Below, piece by piece: positions 24,301-38,005 of a DNA stretch of 64,000 nt. Both the position numbers and the translations under genes were made by a program. Source of the stretch: Numida meleagris (lineage: Eukaryota; Chordata; Aves; Galliformes; Numididae). The stretch's first letter is position 1, and the number at the start of each line of letters is the position of its first letter. Under the pieces are notes generated by a model. It was not told where the DNA came from. It ran no database searches and worked only from the letters and a program-made list of their open reading frames with translations. The stretch lies in contig NC_034414.1 in the NCBI RefSeq assembly GCF_002078875.1, forward strand, positions 32,813,619 through 32,877,618. Direction: 5' to 3'.

Positions 24301-24946
24301 CATACTCTGAAAGCAGAGATTGGAACAGTCTGTGGTTTTAACACCCTCAGTAGGCTGTGCCAGTCACCAAGCTCAAAAGAATGCAGAGAAAATGGAAGGC
24401 AAGAGATCATAAGTTATGCAGGGAAAGTCCCTTGATAGTCACCTGAAAATATGTCTTCCACTGGCCTTCCTGTTCCTGAATGTGAATTCTCTAGAAATTT
24501 AACTCATTCCCATTTTGCTAGACATAGAACAAATGTATTGTGAAGTCAGATTCTTCTCTAAAAAGTTGTGTCCTCTACATCTTCTTTTAAATTAGTCTGC
24601 AAAAAGGAGGAAAGAATTGAGGGAAAAAGAAATAGAAGTACATAGATTCTGTTGTTTGTATGTGATACAGAGTAAACATGGTATTCTGAGTAAATTATAG
24701 TAAAGCTAACAGAGAATCTGTGAGTAGAAAGATATTGTGTGTAGATGAGAAATAGAATCCTTTCTATACTGCCCTCACCCTGCTAAACTATGCTGTACTC
24801 AAACTGTTAGCATTTCAGCCAGCCAGCTTAAAGCTACTTCCATACTCCATTGTTCTGAGAAAGTGAGAGGAAAGGGAAAGAGTAGAACAGAAAATACTAG
24901 CATTGAGAAGGAGAGCTGGGAAAACAGTGAGAAAACACTACGGATA
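21364..24946. other. Plain AT-rich intron
   Basis: No recognised repeat or exon. Short frames at 22319-22540 and 22921-23133 are unrecognised. Confidence 0.5.
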
Positions 24947-25220
24947 ATGTTGTATGGAAGGGACCTCAGAAGGTCCAACCACTGCTCAAGCAGGGCTGTC
25001 CAAGCCCATGTCCAGTAAGCTAGAGGAGACTCCACACCCTCTCTGGGCAGCCTGTGCTGGTGCTCCATCATTCACTCAGCAGAAGATGATTTCCAGTGTG
25101 TTCCAGGTTGCGCTCATTGCCTCTTGTTCTGTCACTGAACACCACTGAGAAGAGCCTGGCTAATCCTCCTTTGCACTCTCCCATCAGGTATTTATATGCA
25201 GTGGTGAGATTCCCCACTCA
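24947..25220 (-). mobile_element. CR1 LINE 3' part, minus strand
   Basis: The plus strand reads TTGTATGGAAGGGACCTCAG, then AGGTCCAACCACTGCTCAAG, then CTCTCTGGGCAGCCTGTGCTG. This is the antisense of a CR1 3' untranslated and end-of-ORF segment. The terminal octamer repeats are missing or too degraded to see. It abuts the plus-strand CR1 at about 25220, so the two copies are head to head. Confidence 0.85.
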
Positions 25221-25985
25221 GCCAAGTGCAAAGTCTTGCATCTGGGTCAGGCCAATCTCAAGCACAGATACAGGTTGGGTGGAGAACGGCTTGAGAGCAG
25301 CCCTGAGGATAAGGATGTCGATTGGTGAAAGATTCAGCATGAGCTGGCAATGTGCACTTGCAGCCCAGAAGGGCAACCGTATCCTGGGCTGCATCAAGAG
25401 AAGCGTGACCAGCAGGTTGAGGGAGGTGATTTTGCCCTTTACTCTGCTCTCGTGGGACCTCACCTGGAGTACTGCATCCAGTTCTGGAGTTCCCAACACA
25501 AGAAGGACGTAGAGTTGTTGGAGCAGGTCCAGAGGAGGGCCACAAAGATGAACAGAGGGCTAGAGCACCTCCCCTGTGAGGACAGGCTGAGAGAGCTGGG
25601 GCTCTTCAGCTTGGAGAAAAGGCTCCAAGGAGACCTTACAGCAGCCTTCCAGTACCAGGAGGGGGCCTATGGGAAAGCTGGGGAGGAACTTTTTATAAGG
25701 GCATGTAGGAACAGGATGAGGGAAAATGATTTTGAACAGGAAGAGGGTGTATTTAGACTAGATTTTAGGAAGAAATTATTTACTGTGAGGGTGGTGAGCC
25801 ACTGGAACAGGTTGCTCAGTGAGGTTGTGAATGCCTCCTCCCTGGAAGCCTTCAAGGTCAGTCTAGATGGGGCTTTGAGCAGCCTGGTCTAGAGGGAGGT
25901 GTCCCTGCCTATGGCAGCAGGAGTTGGAACTAGATGATCTTAAAGTTCCCTTCCAACCCAAACCATTCTATGATTCTGTGAATTT
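25221..25985 (+). mobile_element. CR1 LINE, 5'-truncated, with intact 3' end
   Basis: A sense-strand CR1 with a long open frame at 25350-25892 (about 180 codons). It carries the CR1 ORF2 C-terminal region: [57 protein letters not shown], and a final VSHWNRLLSEVVNASSLEAF segment. Just upstream another frame gives QCALAAQKGNRILGCIKRSV, so there is a frameshift near 25350-25400. The 3' end reads CCTTCCAACCCAAACC followed by ATTCTATGATTCTGTG, the avian CR1 terminal octamer repeat, ending about 25980. It lacks the catalytic reverse transcriptase and endonuclease parts, so it is dead on arrival by 5' truncation. The good frame indicates a fairly young copy. Confidence 0.93.
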
Positions 25986-28954
25986 CTGGTGTAATAGTCT
26001 TGCAGTTAGAGATCTAATTTGTGCTTATGGCACACTTGAAATACACAGTTGATGTTAATATTGGGTGCATGTCCATGAGTGATGTTAATATTATGTATTA
26101 TTTACCTGGTGGATTCTAAAACTCAGACATCAGGAGGGTCAAACTGATAGGGACTAAAACTGAAACCATTTGTGGAGTTACATTTCAGCACATGAGAGTG
26201 TTTTGGATTTGACCAAGGCAATAGTATCTCACTTAATTGTTCAAATGGCAATCGGATATTGCAAGGGTTTATTATTACGGGACTTGTAGTTTATTTCTAT
26301 TTCAACTCTGTGAAAAGATTTAAAACCAGTATTTTATGTCTTTTGTTTAAACTAGCTGAATGCTCTCACTATGCCTATGTTTTGGCTTATTTGTGACAGC
26401 TCAGAAGACTGCACTGGAGTATTCTGTCAGCTGGGAATTTATGACTCAGCTGTCCTAACAACAGCTCTATTGTCCCTCCAGAATAACTTTGAGTTTACTG
26501 ACAGAGAAACTCCCAATAGCTATTGGTGATACTGTATATATATATGTAAATAAATGTTATATGTGAGTCTCCAGAGCTTTTAGTCACACAGCCTTCAGGA
26601 ACAACTTCCCCACCACCAAATCCTTGAAGTGAGTAAAATGCTTTGTAATACACCTGGATAAATTAGAATTAATTATATGTATATATTTCAAGGATGAAAA
26701 CAATATTCATGAAAACAGTAAACAGATTAGGAACTGCAGAAAAAAAAGAGGAAGCTGTTTTTTAGAATGAGATGTAGTAACTTCAAAAAATGTTGCAGGA
26801 TCAGGAGATTTTGTTTAATGCATTGTATCCAAGTATGGTCTGCTGTTTGTTTCTTCCTTATACTTTACAAGTAAGTATGCATTAAATATAATTTTGTTTA
26901 TTTAAAAGAAAATTTCTTTAAGACTTGCCTTGAAATGTCTTGGGTTTTCTCAGAATCATTGTTAATTTTTAGCTAGGAAAAAAATGTTGTCTCTAAACAT
27001 ATAATAAATTCTTATACTGAAGGAAATTTTAATTCCAACTGTTATTGAACTATGGTATTTTTTGTGGAAGAAGGGAGAAGTTTCAAAAAGTTTTTGCCTG
27101 TAAAAGCCAATTGGTTGTTGAAAAATGTAGCAGAAAATAATAAGTTGGTTAAATATTAGTCAAACAGGTAGTGGGTTCATCAGATTATACTCAGAAAAAA
27201 AATAAAATCTGAGCTTTGGCAGATGAAAATGTGTATCAAACACAACGGACTGGGTATGTAAGCATTCCAGTTCTTTGACAGCCCTTTTGGAATTGTCATG
27301 TCTGTAATGCTGGCTTCTGAAAGTACTTAAACAATAAGGTCAGGATAGAGAGCTAACTCTGGATATTTCAACTGCAGGAACAGAATAAAATATGTTTATA
27401 TAGTTGTTTTAAGATCTCATTGTTAACCACAATATTAACTTTAGGTGAAAAACAAACAGAAACCTACAGAGCACATATTTCCAATCATCTTGTCAAATCA
27501 TGAGCAGCCATTACATCACCTGCCACGTTTCAAAACACATTGTGTTACTATTACTGGACCAGTGTTATGCACCTATATGCATTGTTTTATTGATAATTCA
27601 GACAGACTGGACTAAAGGATCTAAAGCATAAATGGTCAAGGTAGAACCTGAAGGGAAGGAAGACCATGTGATGCTCACTGAAAAACCTTCTGAGTATGTT
27701 TCATATAAAAGACTTCCTTCGTAAGTCCTTCCTGGGCAAATCATTGTGTCAGTTCTTCATCTGTAAATCATATTATCATATTGCTTGCATTGTTCATTTA
27801 CCTTTCTGTGGAGTCACAGAACTGTAGAGTAGTGTCCATGTGTATGTGTGAAAAATGATTAATGGAGTAATTCAGTATCTTGTTACTTATCTAGCTTTGT
27901 TGCTAGTGAGAATTCTGTTCCTGTCATTTCTGAAGTACTCAGTAGAGAGCAGGATCTTTTACCCATGTCTTTTTCTTAGTCCCCAGGGTCCTGACAATTT
28001 TGTACTCTTTCCACTTAGTGAGCAAGATACATTAGGGAGGCCAATGGAAACCAGCAGTATTCATTTTTAGTCTGGAGTATCAGCTGAATGAAATGAGGAA
28101 TGGTCCTTGCCTTCTCAGGAGAATGGTGGTAATGCTATGTAAATGAGTCAAGGAAGGTAGAACCACCAGAATTTTTAAGCTGGATATTATGTAATAGATG
28201 AGAAAAGAAATCAAAGGTTTAGCTGTATAGCAGTTGTGAAAAGGAAACAAACCAACCCTGTAGTCTGCGGACATCTGCTTGCTACACAAAGGAGAGCTCC
28301 TACATAAAATGTATAGGTGACAATGAAAATAAAGAACGACTTCTAATAATAGATATATAAAAGATAAAATAAAGATTGTGCAGTCTGACTGAGTTGTGAG
28401 AATGACTAACTTTTGAGTTTGAAGTGACAAAATTGACAGAGAATTCTAACTCACAAATTTATACTCTGATTCTTCTAAAGAGTGTATTTTTGGATCTGAG
28501 CTTGGAGGAAACTTCCAAACTGCAGTGTTATGAAATAGTTTGCTGAAGTGTATCATATGTCTCCTGTAGATAAAAGTCAGTTGCTGTTTCTAACATATTT
28601 CATCATGAATTACTTTTCCTGCACTAATCATAGAACCACTTCTTGTCGCTATATTACAGTGAGCCTCAGCAATGTCATTTGACTATTCAGCAAAACTGAA
28701 CTTTTCAGGTGATTTCTAGATTTGCATATTTTTCCTACCGATTTGCATATATTTTGTGATCTCTATAATTAATAATTCTGATATCTTGATCTGTCGTGCA
28801 TGATCATCCTCTCATACTTTTATTCTGTGGAGATCACCATAACTCTTCAAAGTCTTCCCATTGTCTCTGTATTCTGCATTTTTTGAATGGAAAGACTGAG
28901 TGTACGTAGGATATAAAGATAGTGTTGATAATATGGTTATGTTTACTTTCTTAG

Positions 28955-29001
28955 GTGTGTATATATATATATATTTATGCATATATACACAAAAACACAC
29001 A
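28955..29001. repeat. AT/AC-rich microsatellite
   Basis: GTGT followed by an (AT)n tract of about 15 bp, then ATGCATATATACACAAAAACACACAC-type sequence. Compound simple repeat. Confidence 0.85.
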
Positions 29002-32000
29002 CTGCAGAAGGACAGACCTTCTTTAATTTCTCATGGTGGATTATGAATTGTCATTTCTGAGAACCAAAATTCAGCGTGCTCTTTGAGAGCCTAAACAGAG
29101 ACATCCATAAGACTTCAAGAAGCTTCTATTCAGCATATAATAAGGAAGACTTTAGAAACCTAAGGCTAAAATTCTGCAACATTTCAAGCTGAATAACAAA
29201 CCTAGGAACTTTATCAGTGGAATGCTTTTGGTATATGGGAAATAGTTGTTTTCATGTTAGGGCTTACTACTTTGGATGTGGGAAGGTAGGTTTTTGCATT
29301 TGCAAATAAAGTATGAATTGTTAAGATATTTAAATAAACTAAGTGGTTCAACACTAAAAATTTCTACGTACTGTGAAATGTTTGTGGAAATGACTTAGCA
29401 CATTCACGTACTTTTTAAGCATCATGAGTTACGAGATATACGATACAAGCTGGAAATTGGATTGTTAAACCCTGTTTTTGTTGTATACTAATCTTAGATT
29501 GGAACAAAAGTTGTTTTCTGCTATTTTTTTGTTTTTGCTTTGTTTTTTTATCAGTGATATTCCTGTTAGGAATGTGATAGACTTTTGAACTGTATGTTTA
29601 ACCTTAAATAATAATAATAATGAAGTCTACATTATACTGTGATTTTGCTTTATAACTACTAGATTTTGAGTTGGATCAGTTAGGTACTGTAAATTGCATG
29701 ATATACTTGATTTCATGGAAGAAAAATGGCAGACTTTAATCCTGTTGAGATTTAAGTGCATTTTACGTATCTGAAAATCACTGTCATCTTTAAGGTTCAT
29801 CTGTGTTTTACCAGGTAGGAAAGAAAAACTGAATGCCTCCATAATAGGAAGAAACCCTCTTAGCTTGTTAGGGACCAAAGAACCCTTTTTCAATAGTCTA
29901 ATTTCATGACAGTAAAAGTTACTAATGTTTAGAAGTAATAAATTGCGATGACATTCTTGCTGTGAAAAATTGGGCATTAAAAACCTGAATATGTTAATGA
30001 GATTTTTGTCTCATTATGGAGCAACCTGAGAACTGCCCCTATCAAGGTCAAATACCCAAAACACACGATTGGCAAGGTTTAGCCACCAGCTGCAAAGGCT
30101 TGTGTTTACTTTTTCGCGTATGTCTCAGTTCAACCAACTCAAATACCCTACTGTTTGTGAAAGGGGGTAATTATAATGATGACTAATAAACAGGATGGGA
30201 TTGGTGTGAAGGTTGGGATGAGTATGGAAAATAATATATTAGCACTAACTGGAACTGTATTACTGAAAGCTGATTTACTTTTTGTCATGTTGGGGACATG
30301 CAACTACTGTGGCTTACAATTATTGCAGTTTTTTCTGTGACACTCACATGAGACAAACCTGATTTTATTTCCTTATTGTTCAACTTTGTTCTAACTGTCT
30401 TGACAGGTAAGTGAATTTTAATCATGCAAAACTGAACTTTGACAAATGTTGTCAAATATGTATATCTTCTGGAGTTATTACTTTGATCTCAGCCCTTGGA
30501 CAAAGAACACATAAAAAGAGATTTATAATATGATTACTTTATGTGGTGCTTAGTCTTTCAGAAAAAGTAAAAACAGTCTTCTCCTAGTGGGATGGAAAGG
30601 CTTTGGATATTTCTTAGATGGATAGATTACTAAACATTCACTGAACATTTTCTTTCTGGGCTTTTCCCTCCTGTGAAGCAATCTGTCAGATCTTATTCTG
30701 TATTTGAGGAACTGCCTGAAGAGTCTTGGTTAAGTTATCTGTGGCTCACACTGTGTGAAGTTTAAGCTTTCTTCTTTGTGACAATAACAAATCTGCAAGG
30801 TTATTTTTTCCTAAGTTCTGAAAAGGCAGCAATAAGTTTGAATTCTATAAATGAAATTTAGACATTAGTCTGGCATTATACATATAGTTGTGATATTAAT
30901 CTAATTATTGAGAAACTATAGTAGTAGCATAACAAGAAATTTATTGATGGTTTAAACTCATGCATAGTTTTGTTTTAATTTGCTGGTCTGAATTGCTGTT
31001 ATAGTTTCATTCTTCTTAAGAACAGGAATGATGAGTCACAATTTTTATCCCCACTTAGATAATCTGTGCTGGTCAGAGGCAACTTAAAGTCAGAAAGATT
31101 TCAGCAAAGATAGTGAAAAATTCATGGAGTATGTGTGTTTCAGTAAATTAGCAAGTGACCATTTAAAATGTAAATTTTGAAGCAGTGAAGTCAAACTACA
31201 GCTTCTTATAATGAATAAAGTGCCTTTTTGAAATGTGAATATCCTTCGCAATTTCTGTTGCAGTAATGTGCTGGTGTATATATATTTTAGCTGTGTATGT
31301 GCATATATTTTATGACCAATGTTCATCAGTCTTGGAGCATAAATTGCTGAATTCACTGTAGTTGTATGTTACTACTTGCACATAAATGACCAGCTCCTTC
31401 TATGATGGCTGGTTTTATAGATACCACATTCTTCTAGTGATGAGCTGTTCTTTACCTTGACAGTTTAATAAAAAGCTTTTAATGACGTACTGTGTATATT
31501 ATACTGATTATCTGAAAGAGTGTTGCAGCTTTAATGACGCCCATTTTTTCAGTGTAAAAACTTAGCAGTACCCACATAAGATGTTGTTCAGTATGACAGT
31601 TACTCAGTTTATACTTCAGGGAAGATATCAAAGCTAATATCTAGTTTGTAGTATAAATAATCTTTCGTGATTATCAGTTAGGATGATTTGGGACTGCCAT
31701 CACCACAGTGACTTTCTATGTTCCAGCTTTTCAAAAGGATTTATATTTCCATTTGTTAATCTTTCTACTCTTCAATTGCAATTGCTAGAACAATAAACGT
31801 GAAAATTTTTTGCTTCTCAGTCTTACATCTGTACTACAAATAATAAAGTCTAAAATATAGCAGCTCACAGAAATTGTCCTCTGATATGCTTTATGTGAAA
31901 GGAAATGCAGGAGAAGATTGTCATGACTGCAGATTTATTGGACATTTCTGTGATATCTGTATGGTTATGCTGGTGTATAGTGAGTGCATGGTTCTTCTTG

Positions 32001-33829
32001 CAATAACTTTAAAGCCAGGGAAGTGGCTGCTGTGTTGACAGGATGAAAGTAGTAGTAATAAAAGAGAGGAAAAGAAGACAACATGCATTTACAGTTGAGG
32101 TGTTTAAAACTTGCTTATGATTCCTCCAGGTCATACAGATAGAGAGGAAATGTTCTTGACCTGACAACTTCAGAATTTTTGATCAATTACTACTTAGATT
32201 TCAGTGGCACCTGTTCAAAGCCTCATGACTTAATCCTCGTTTATGACATTTCTACTTAGCTTCATTTCTCTGATTCTCAAAGCAACACTATTATTTCTGA
32301 ATAAACTGTGATAAATATGCCTACAGCACTTGGTGAACTAATAAAAAACAAATTTCTTCTTTCATATCTACCCTATACAGTCAAACCATATAAATAGATA
32401 CTAACAACAGAGTCGTTAATGACAATATTTGGAGGCTTATCTGTTAGCCATGTTTTTCAGTAAGGATAAGTGCAAGCTAGTAAATATTGTAGGGGGAGAT
32501 CCTAAATGAGAAAAGTGTTCGTCTCTGTCTTTTGTTAGGGATTCATTTTGTAGCTTTCCTGCTACTATCAGCTTATTATTACTTCTGCTGGATTGATAAA
32601 CACATATAGGAATATAGGAAACACTTCTGCTCTTACAACTACTGTGATTTGTGACTTTCGTCAGAGCATGTCTGACTAACCATTTGGCTAAAATGGCAGC
32701 ACTGTTACAGCCATTTCAGCTGCTATCACTGTCAATCCCAGTGAAACTGAACGGCTGTAATTATGAGATATTTTTGGGAAACATGCTTTATATAGACAGA
32801 ACCTTTGAGGGCAATAAATTCTAGGACACAAGGAAGGATGTGCAAGAACAATACTTTCCACTTAAAATTACATGTTTCAATATCTAATTAGAAAGTTGCA
32901 GTGGTTTTAGTGCTGACATCTGCTTTATGTCATAGCAGGGAAATAGTACCGATTTTTATTCACTTTTTTTTACAGATTTGCTCTGTATTTTAATGGTATT
33001 TACACTTCACAGAAAGAAAGCAAGGAAAATTTTACATCACTTTGTGTGCCTCTTATATTGCAGACCAGTTATGCATCTAGAGTAGAGTTATGAACTATGG
33101 CTGCAAACTAGGTTGCAAGCAAATTTTGCCTAAGGCATGAACCATAAATTAAAGTAATAATCATCTTCGTAAGAGACAACTTTTTTCCATGTTCTTTTTT
33201 TTTTTTAAAAAAAGAAACTAGGTCAGAGAAATTTAGGATATTTTAGAGTATGTACAGTATTGTATTGTTTGCCAGTACCTAATTTACAATTACAGAGCTG
33301 CATGAATATTGAAATGATTCAGCTTCCCATTATAAATGTATGTGGCAGTTTGGTTGTTGATCAGTTTATGAAGTTAATGCAAATGAAACTGTCTTCCTGT
33401 CAGCATTTGAAATATATAATGCAGTCATGTTGTATATTCAGGGACAGGCCATTGACAGTCAATTAACAAGTTTGATTGGTATGTCAACTCATTCTTTTGA
33501 ATTGTTAATAGTATGTTAATAGCATTCATTTCTTTGTGCAGTCCCATTTGCAGCTTCACAGTTACAGCTATTTTTTATGATTCTGAGTAACCTAAAATAG
33601 TGCCTTAATAATAGATTATTAAACACCTGTCTGGTGTAGCTTAGGGAGGTTTTTCTAGACTGGGAGTTTGCAGTGGATCCCTTTGATATTCAAATCAACA
33701 AATGATAGCCTTTTTATTCAAAACGTAAGTTCTTTTGATGGTTAGCTTGTTAAGAAATATTCAGCTCCAGTCTGACCTGATCTGGTTTCCCATGGAAAAG
33801 ATCTGATGCTGTTTGAAGGCTCATAAATG

Positions 33830-33960
33830 GAATGCCAATGACAATTTGTTGTTGACGTTTTGCTGCCTCAGCCTTCAGATGCTGCTGGTTGATGTGCCGC
33901 TTTAGCTTCACCAAATAATGCTTGCAGGTAAATGATCTTCTGATTGATCAGCTAGTTTCA
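33830..33960. other. Candidate conserved non-coding patch
   Basis: Mixed-composition block (TGGAATGCCAATGACAATTT, then TGTTGTTGACGTTTTGCTGC) without recognised repeats. It includes a GGAATG TEAD-like word and a TGACGT half-CRE. Inference from composition only. Confidence 0.2.
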
Positions 33961-36900
33961 AAGCAAAGAGTTCTCTTCTGTGGTCTGTAGTCATGGTTTT
34001 TAGGCTTGGAGGGGTACTTTAAAAGATGCATCAAAGTTGACAGATGAATCTTGAGGCAAGGAATGATGGGAGACAGCAGAATTATGGGAATATTTTTGAG
34101 AGAATAACATATTAGTGAGAGTTTTGAAGACCTTCAAAGGTCTATCAAGCCAGCTCCCTATAGCAGATTTATTCCTCCTGTACTTTTTTTTTTTTTAAAT
34201 TAGGTACACTGGTTAACTCTCTGTTTCCTGTGTTGGGAAGGTGTTGAGCTGTAAAGATTTATTATTCTCTAATGGTGTTTTAAAGGGCTTATGTCATCTG
34301 AATCTCACAATTATCTTTATCTGCATCCATGGCCTAGTCCTGCAATATGCAGCTCGGTGGCTGCTTCTGCTAAATTTTGCATGAAATCAAAGCATGACAT
34401 CATTTTACAAGGTCACGTTGTACAATGAATTGTTCCTTTACTCAAACATCTGTGATACTGTGGATTAACATTACAAACAATTAAAAGCATTAGTTGGAAT
34501 TACTCTGTTTTTCCATCTTTTTTCATATTACATCTGTAATTCTTTCCTACCCATTTTCATTCCCTCTTAGTATCTTTCTGTATTCTAACACAGCTATTCT
34601 TGAAGAAGCAGACTTGCTGTTAGAAGTTCAAAACATACATCACAGAAATAGTTTATTTCTCTTTGGTTTTAACATTTAATTATTCACTATCAGCATGTGA
34701 TTTTTTTTTTTTTTTTGCAAAAACATGTAATTGTTTTTCCCTATAAGAACTATAAAATTTAACTCCTTCTGGCCCAAGTGGCAGATGCTGTATGGTTCGT
34801 GGTTAAATGTTGTGAAGTCTTACACTGTCAAATGCAAACTCTGAAATCACATATTGAAAGGTGCTGCATGTTAACTGTATTTAACTGGACTTCTTAGCAA
34901 ATAATCCTTACTGGCTGAATTTAGACCAAACTTTTTTTAACAAAAAATATGAAAAAACTTTTAACAACAAAAATAATCTTTTCACTGCAGCTCAAAACAA
35001 CACCCATACATACTTAATACTGGTAGATGAACAGTTAAGTCATTCAGTTTCAATCTTATATGTCAGGTAAATATAAGTTTTATAGAGGACAGTTTCTATC
35101 ATTATTTTTGGCAATTTGAATGCTTTTAAAATACTGTTTAATTGATAATTAGAAGCATTTTCTGTTACGCTGAAAGAAAAAAATATTAGACATTTGTCTT
35201 GACATGCCAGGTCACATTTTCCGTGAAATGCCTGTAATGTTCCTATGTTTAAAAGCAAAATTATATATTTAAACTGTTCTCTTTGATACAGCCTCTGTTT
35301 TTGAAGAGTTGCTCCATTGATTATTTATGGAATTCGTATAACAAGTTCAAAGATTTTCCAATAATAACATCATTGACACTGTTTCTAATTCATCATTTCT
35401 TGTGCTTAAGTAAGTTTTAACCATTTTACTTCAAAGAGAACTTCTAGATCACATCTCATGTTCATATTAAGTGTCTAAAAGTATTTTTATTTTATTTTCA
35501 AAAATTAAATTGAAACTAATTTCCTTACATGGTTTCCACTTTATCACATCACTTCTAAGTAAGTTAAATATTTCACTAAAACTGTGTTTGCACAGGCTCA
35601 CCTTGGCATAAATATTCTTCAGTGTAAGGCTTATTCTATGTTAAGTATCATTTTTTTTAGTATTTCTAAAACCTAGAATGTAGCAGTGGCTGTCTCATAG
35701 AGGCCTGGAATTCTTAAAATTTCAGTAAGTGGTTTCCTTTTGGATAGTACTGAATTATCAAGGTAGAAATCTCACTTAGGAATGCACCAGTTTTTATTGT
35801 AAAGTTTTTCAGATTTTGCTGATATTTTTTTTTATTCATAGAGAGGATTTTCCCATCCAATCTTAAGTTTGAGCATATTGAATAAAAAACAAATATGAGG
35901 AAACAGAAGAATAATATTGATCTGAGAACATGAGTTCATTTAGACAAAGTAGAACAGTTCTTGTAGAAGGCCCTGAGAAATATGCTTTCTGGGTTGCCCA
36001 TTGCTACAACAGTACTACAAAAGTATGATTCCAAAGGAGATATTTGCACCTGGATCTCTGCACTGTGGCAGTTTATCCTAATCATTGGATTATTCGTTAC
36101 TGCATTCTGCCTCTGCCTTCCTCTTATTTACCCCCTTTTTAATTTCAAAACTTTATACCCGTTTTTATATCAGAAGACGACTCCTCAGTTAGTTGTTATA
36201 CACTAATATACTACTTGTACTAATAATGCAAACAAAAAGAGCTAAACACTAATTTTACAAGCATGGGTTCTCAACCTCTCTTTATCAAAAAGTGGCGAGA
36301 AACATGGTTGCATCTTAGTTCACAGAACTTGAGGTAGCTATTTTAATAGTAATCTCTCTAACTTCTTCTAGAAAACTCCATGAAAATAGGTATTTTAAGA
36401 GAAAAATAATGTGAATGTACAAAATTAAAGCAGAAAAAATCAGGAAAATGTATAACACAAGATTCTAACTCTCAACCTCAATGAATATATATTACAGTAT
36501 AGAGTAAAACTATAATACTGCCCAATTAGAACAAAATATATACACACATAGATAATTAAAATGTTGGAGGAACTTGATTTGTAAATGGTACATGCTACCA
36601 TTTAGTCAATAGGTTACTTCTTGACAAGAAATGCTACCAGTCTGAGTGAAAATCTGCGCTCTGAAAAGTATATTGTAGAATCTGCCTACACAGCATAATC
36701 ATTTTTAAATTTCTGATAGCACTTTTAGGAATTTAGTATATATCTTATATTAGGAAGTTGTCTGTACTGAAATTCTGATAAAAAGTCAGTGCTTAAGAAT
36801 ACAACAAAGAAAAATTATGAAAATGTGTTTGGATGAGTATGCTTAGTGTTTTTCTGAGATTATTGATGTCTTTCTATAGTTTTTCTTAGTTTTATTTGTT

Positions 36901-38005
36901 CTGCTAGGAATTTTTGTAGGTAGGCAATTGCATCAAGAATATTGCTAATGAATTTTCTTCTTGGATTGCAGTTCACAAACACTATTTCTGAGGTTTTTAA
37001 TGAGAATTTATAATAAATTTTCAATGTCAAATTACAAATTTTTTTAATTTACATATTCAATCATGATTTACTGCTCAGAGCACACAGAATTTTAAGTTTT
37101 CTTCTACTGCTAGATTTCACGGGATTTTTGCAGCTAATGCCATGTTGTTCTTGATACCCAAACTCATTCCTTTGTCAAGTTTGGTTTAGTTTTGATGCAG
37201 AAAAGATGATATGATGTTAGTTTGGCCAAGAATATTAAATATATTGATGGATTGTAGGTTTCTGTTAAGTGTAGTCAGAACTTGACTAGCAATGAATTAT
37301 AGATTTTGTATATGCTATATAATATTTGCGTTACTATTACATATACTGTGCATATGTGTATAGTTGCACAGATAAGTCACTTTTCATTTCCACTTGGAGG
37401 TGGTAAGATATCTATTATAAATTGGACTTCTGCACTGAATAGTCTCTGACATAAATTAATGTTTTAATTTTCCTTATTAAGTAGTCACAGACATAAGTAA
37501 AAGCCCTGTTAGACTGCATATACACAGAGAATAGGTAAAGTATGAAGCCACACTAAATTGATGAAATAAGATTTATCACTTTCAGCTTAGTAATACTGTC
37601 AATACAATTAACTGTTTTCAAACAGATGCTTGATTTTCTGAAACTACTTCTTTCCTTTCTCCCAGTTATCACAGACCATTACCTTAAATATCCAATGACA
37701 TTCATGAGAGGCATGTTTTGAGTAAGAGTATTAAGCCAAGTGACAGCTGAGAAGGAAATCTTTTTTGTAAGAATGGAATATCATGGTGTTAATGTGTTTC
37801 ATAAAGTGTGCATTATTGTAGGGAATTATTGTAGTGGGATGAACAGCTTTTATCTTTCAGTGCAGAGTATTTTCTCTACCTAGTTGTCCATCAGGTAGGA
37901 AAGGGAAAAAACTAACTTATTCTTTGTAGTATTTTATGATTGCAATCTTTATTCTCCTTGGATGCTGTATTCCAGAACTGTTACAGCTTTGAGCTGTAGC
38001 ACCCT

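Larger units (their letters stand above)
25990..38000. other. Long intron stretch without recognised mobile elements
   Basis: About 12 kb of mainly AT-rich intron. Noted structures are an AT/AC microsatellite (28955-29001), a possible conserved patch near 33830-33960, and T tracts near 33196, 34185 and 34701. Short frames at 28080-28430, 29627-29977 and 31090-31356 (minus) and others on the plus strand have no recognisable homology. For avian DNA it is notably free of identifiable repeats. Confidence 0.5.

Noticed and set aside
25350..25892. 180-codon plus-strand reading frame as a host gene
   Set aside because: It is the CR1 ORF2 C-terminal region, followed by the CR1 3' octamer tail.
24947..25985. 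Single CR1 insertion with a 5' inversion (twin priming)
   Set aside because: Both arms contain the same CR1 3' region, so two insertions explain it better.
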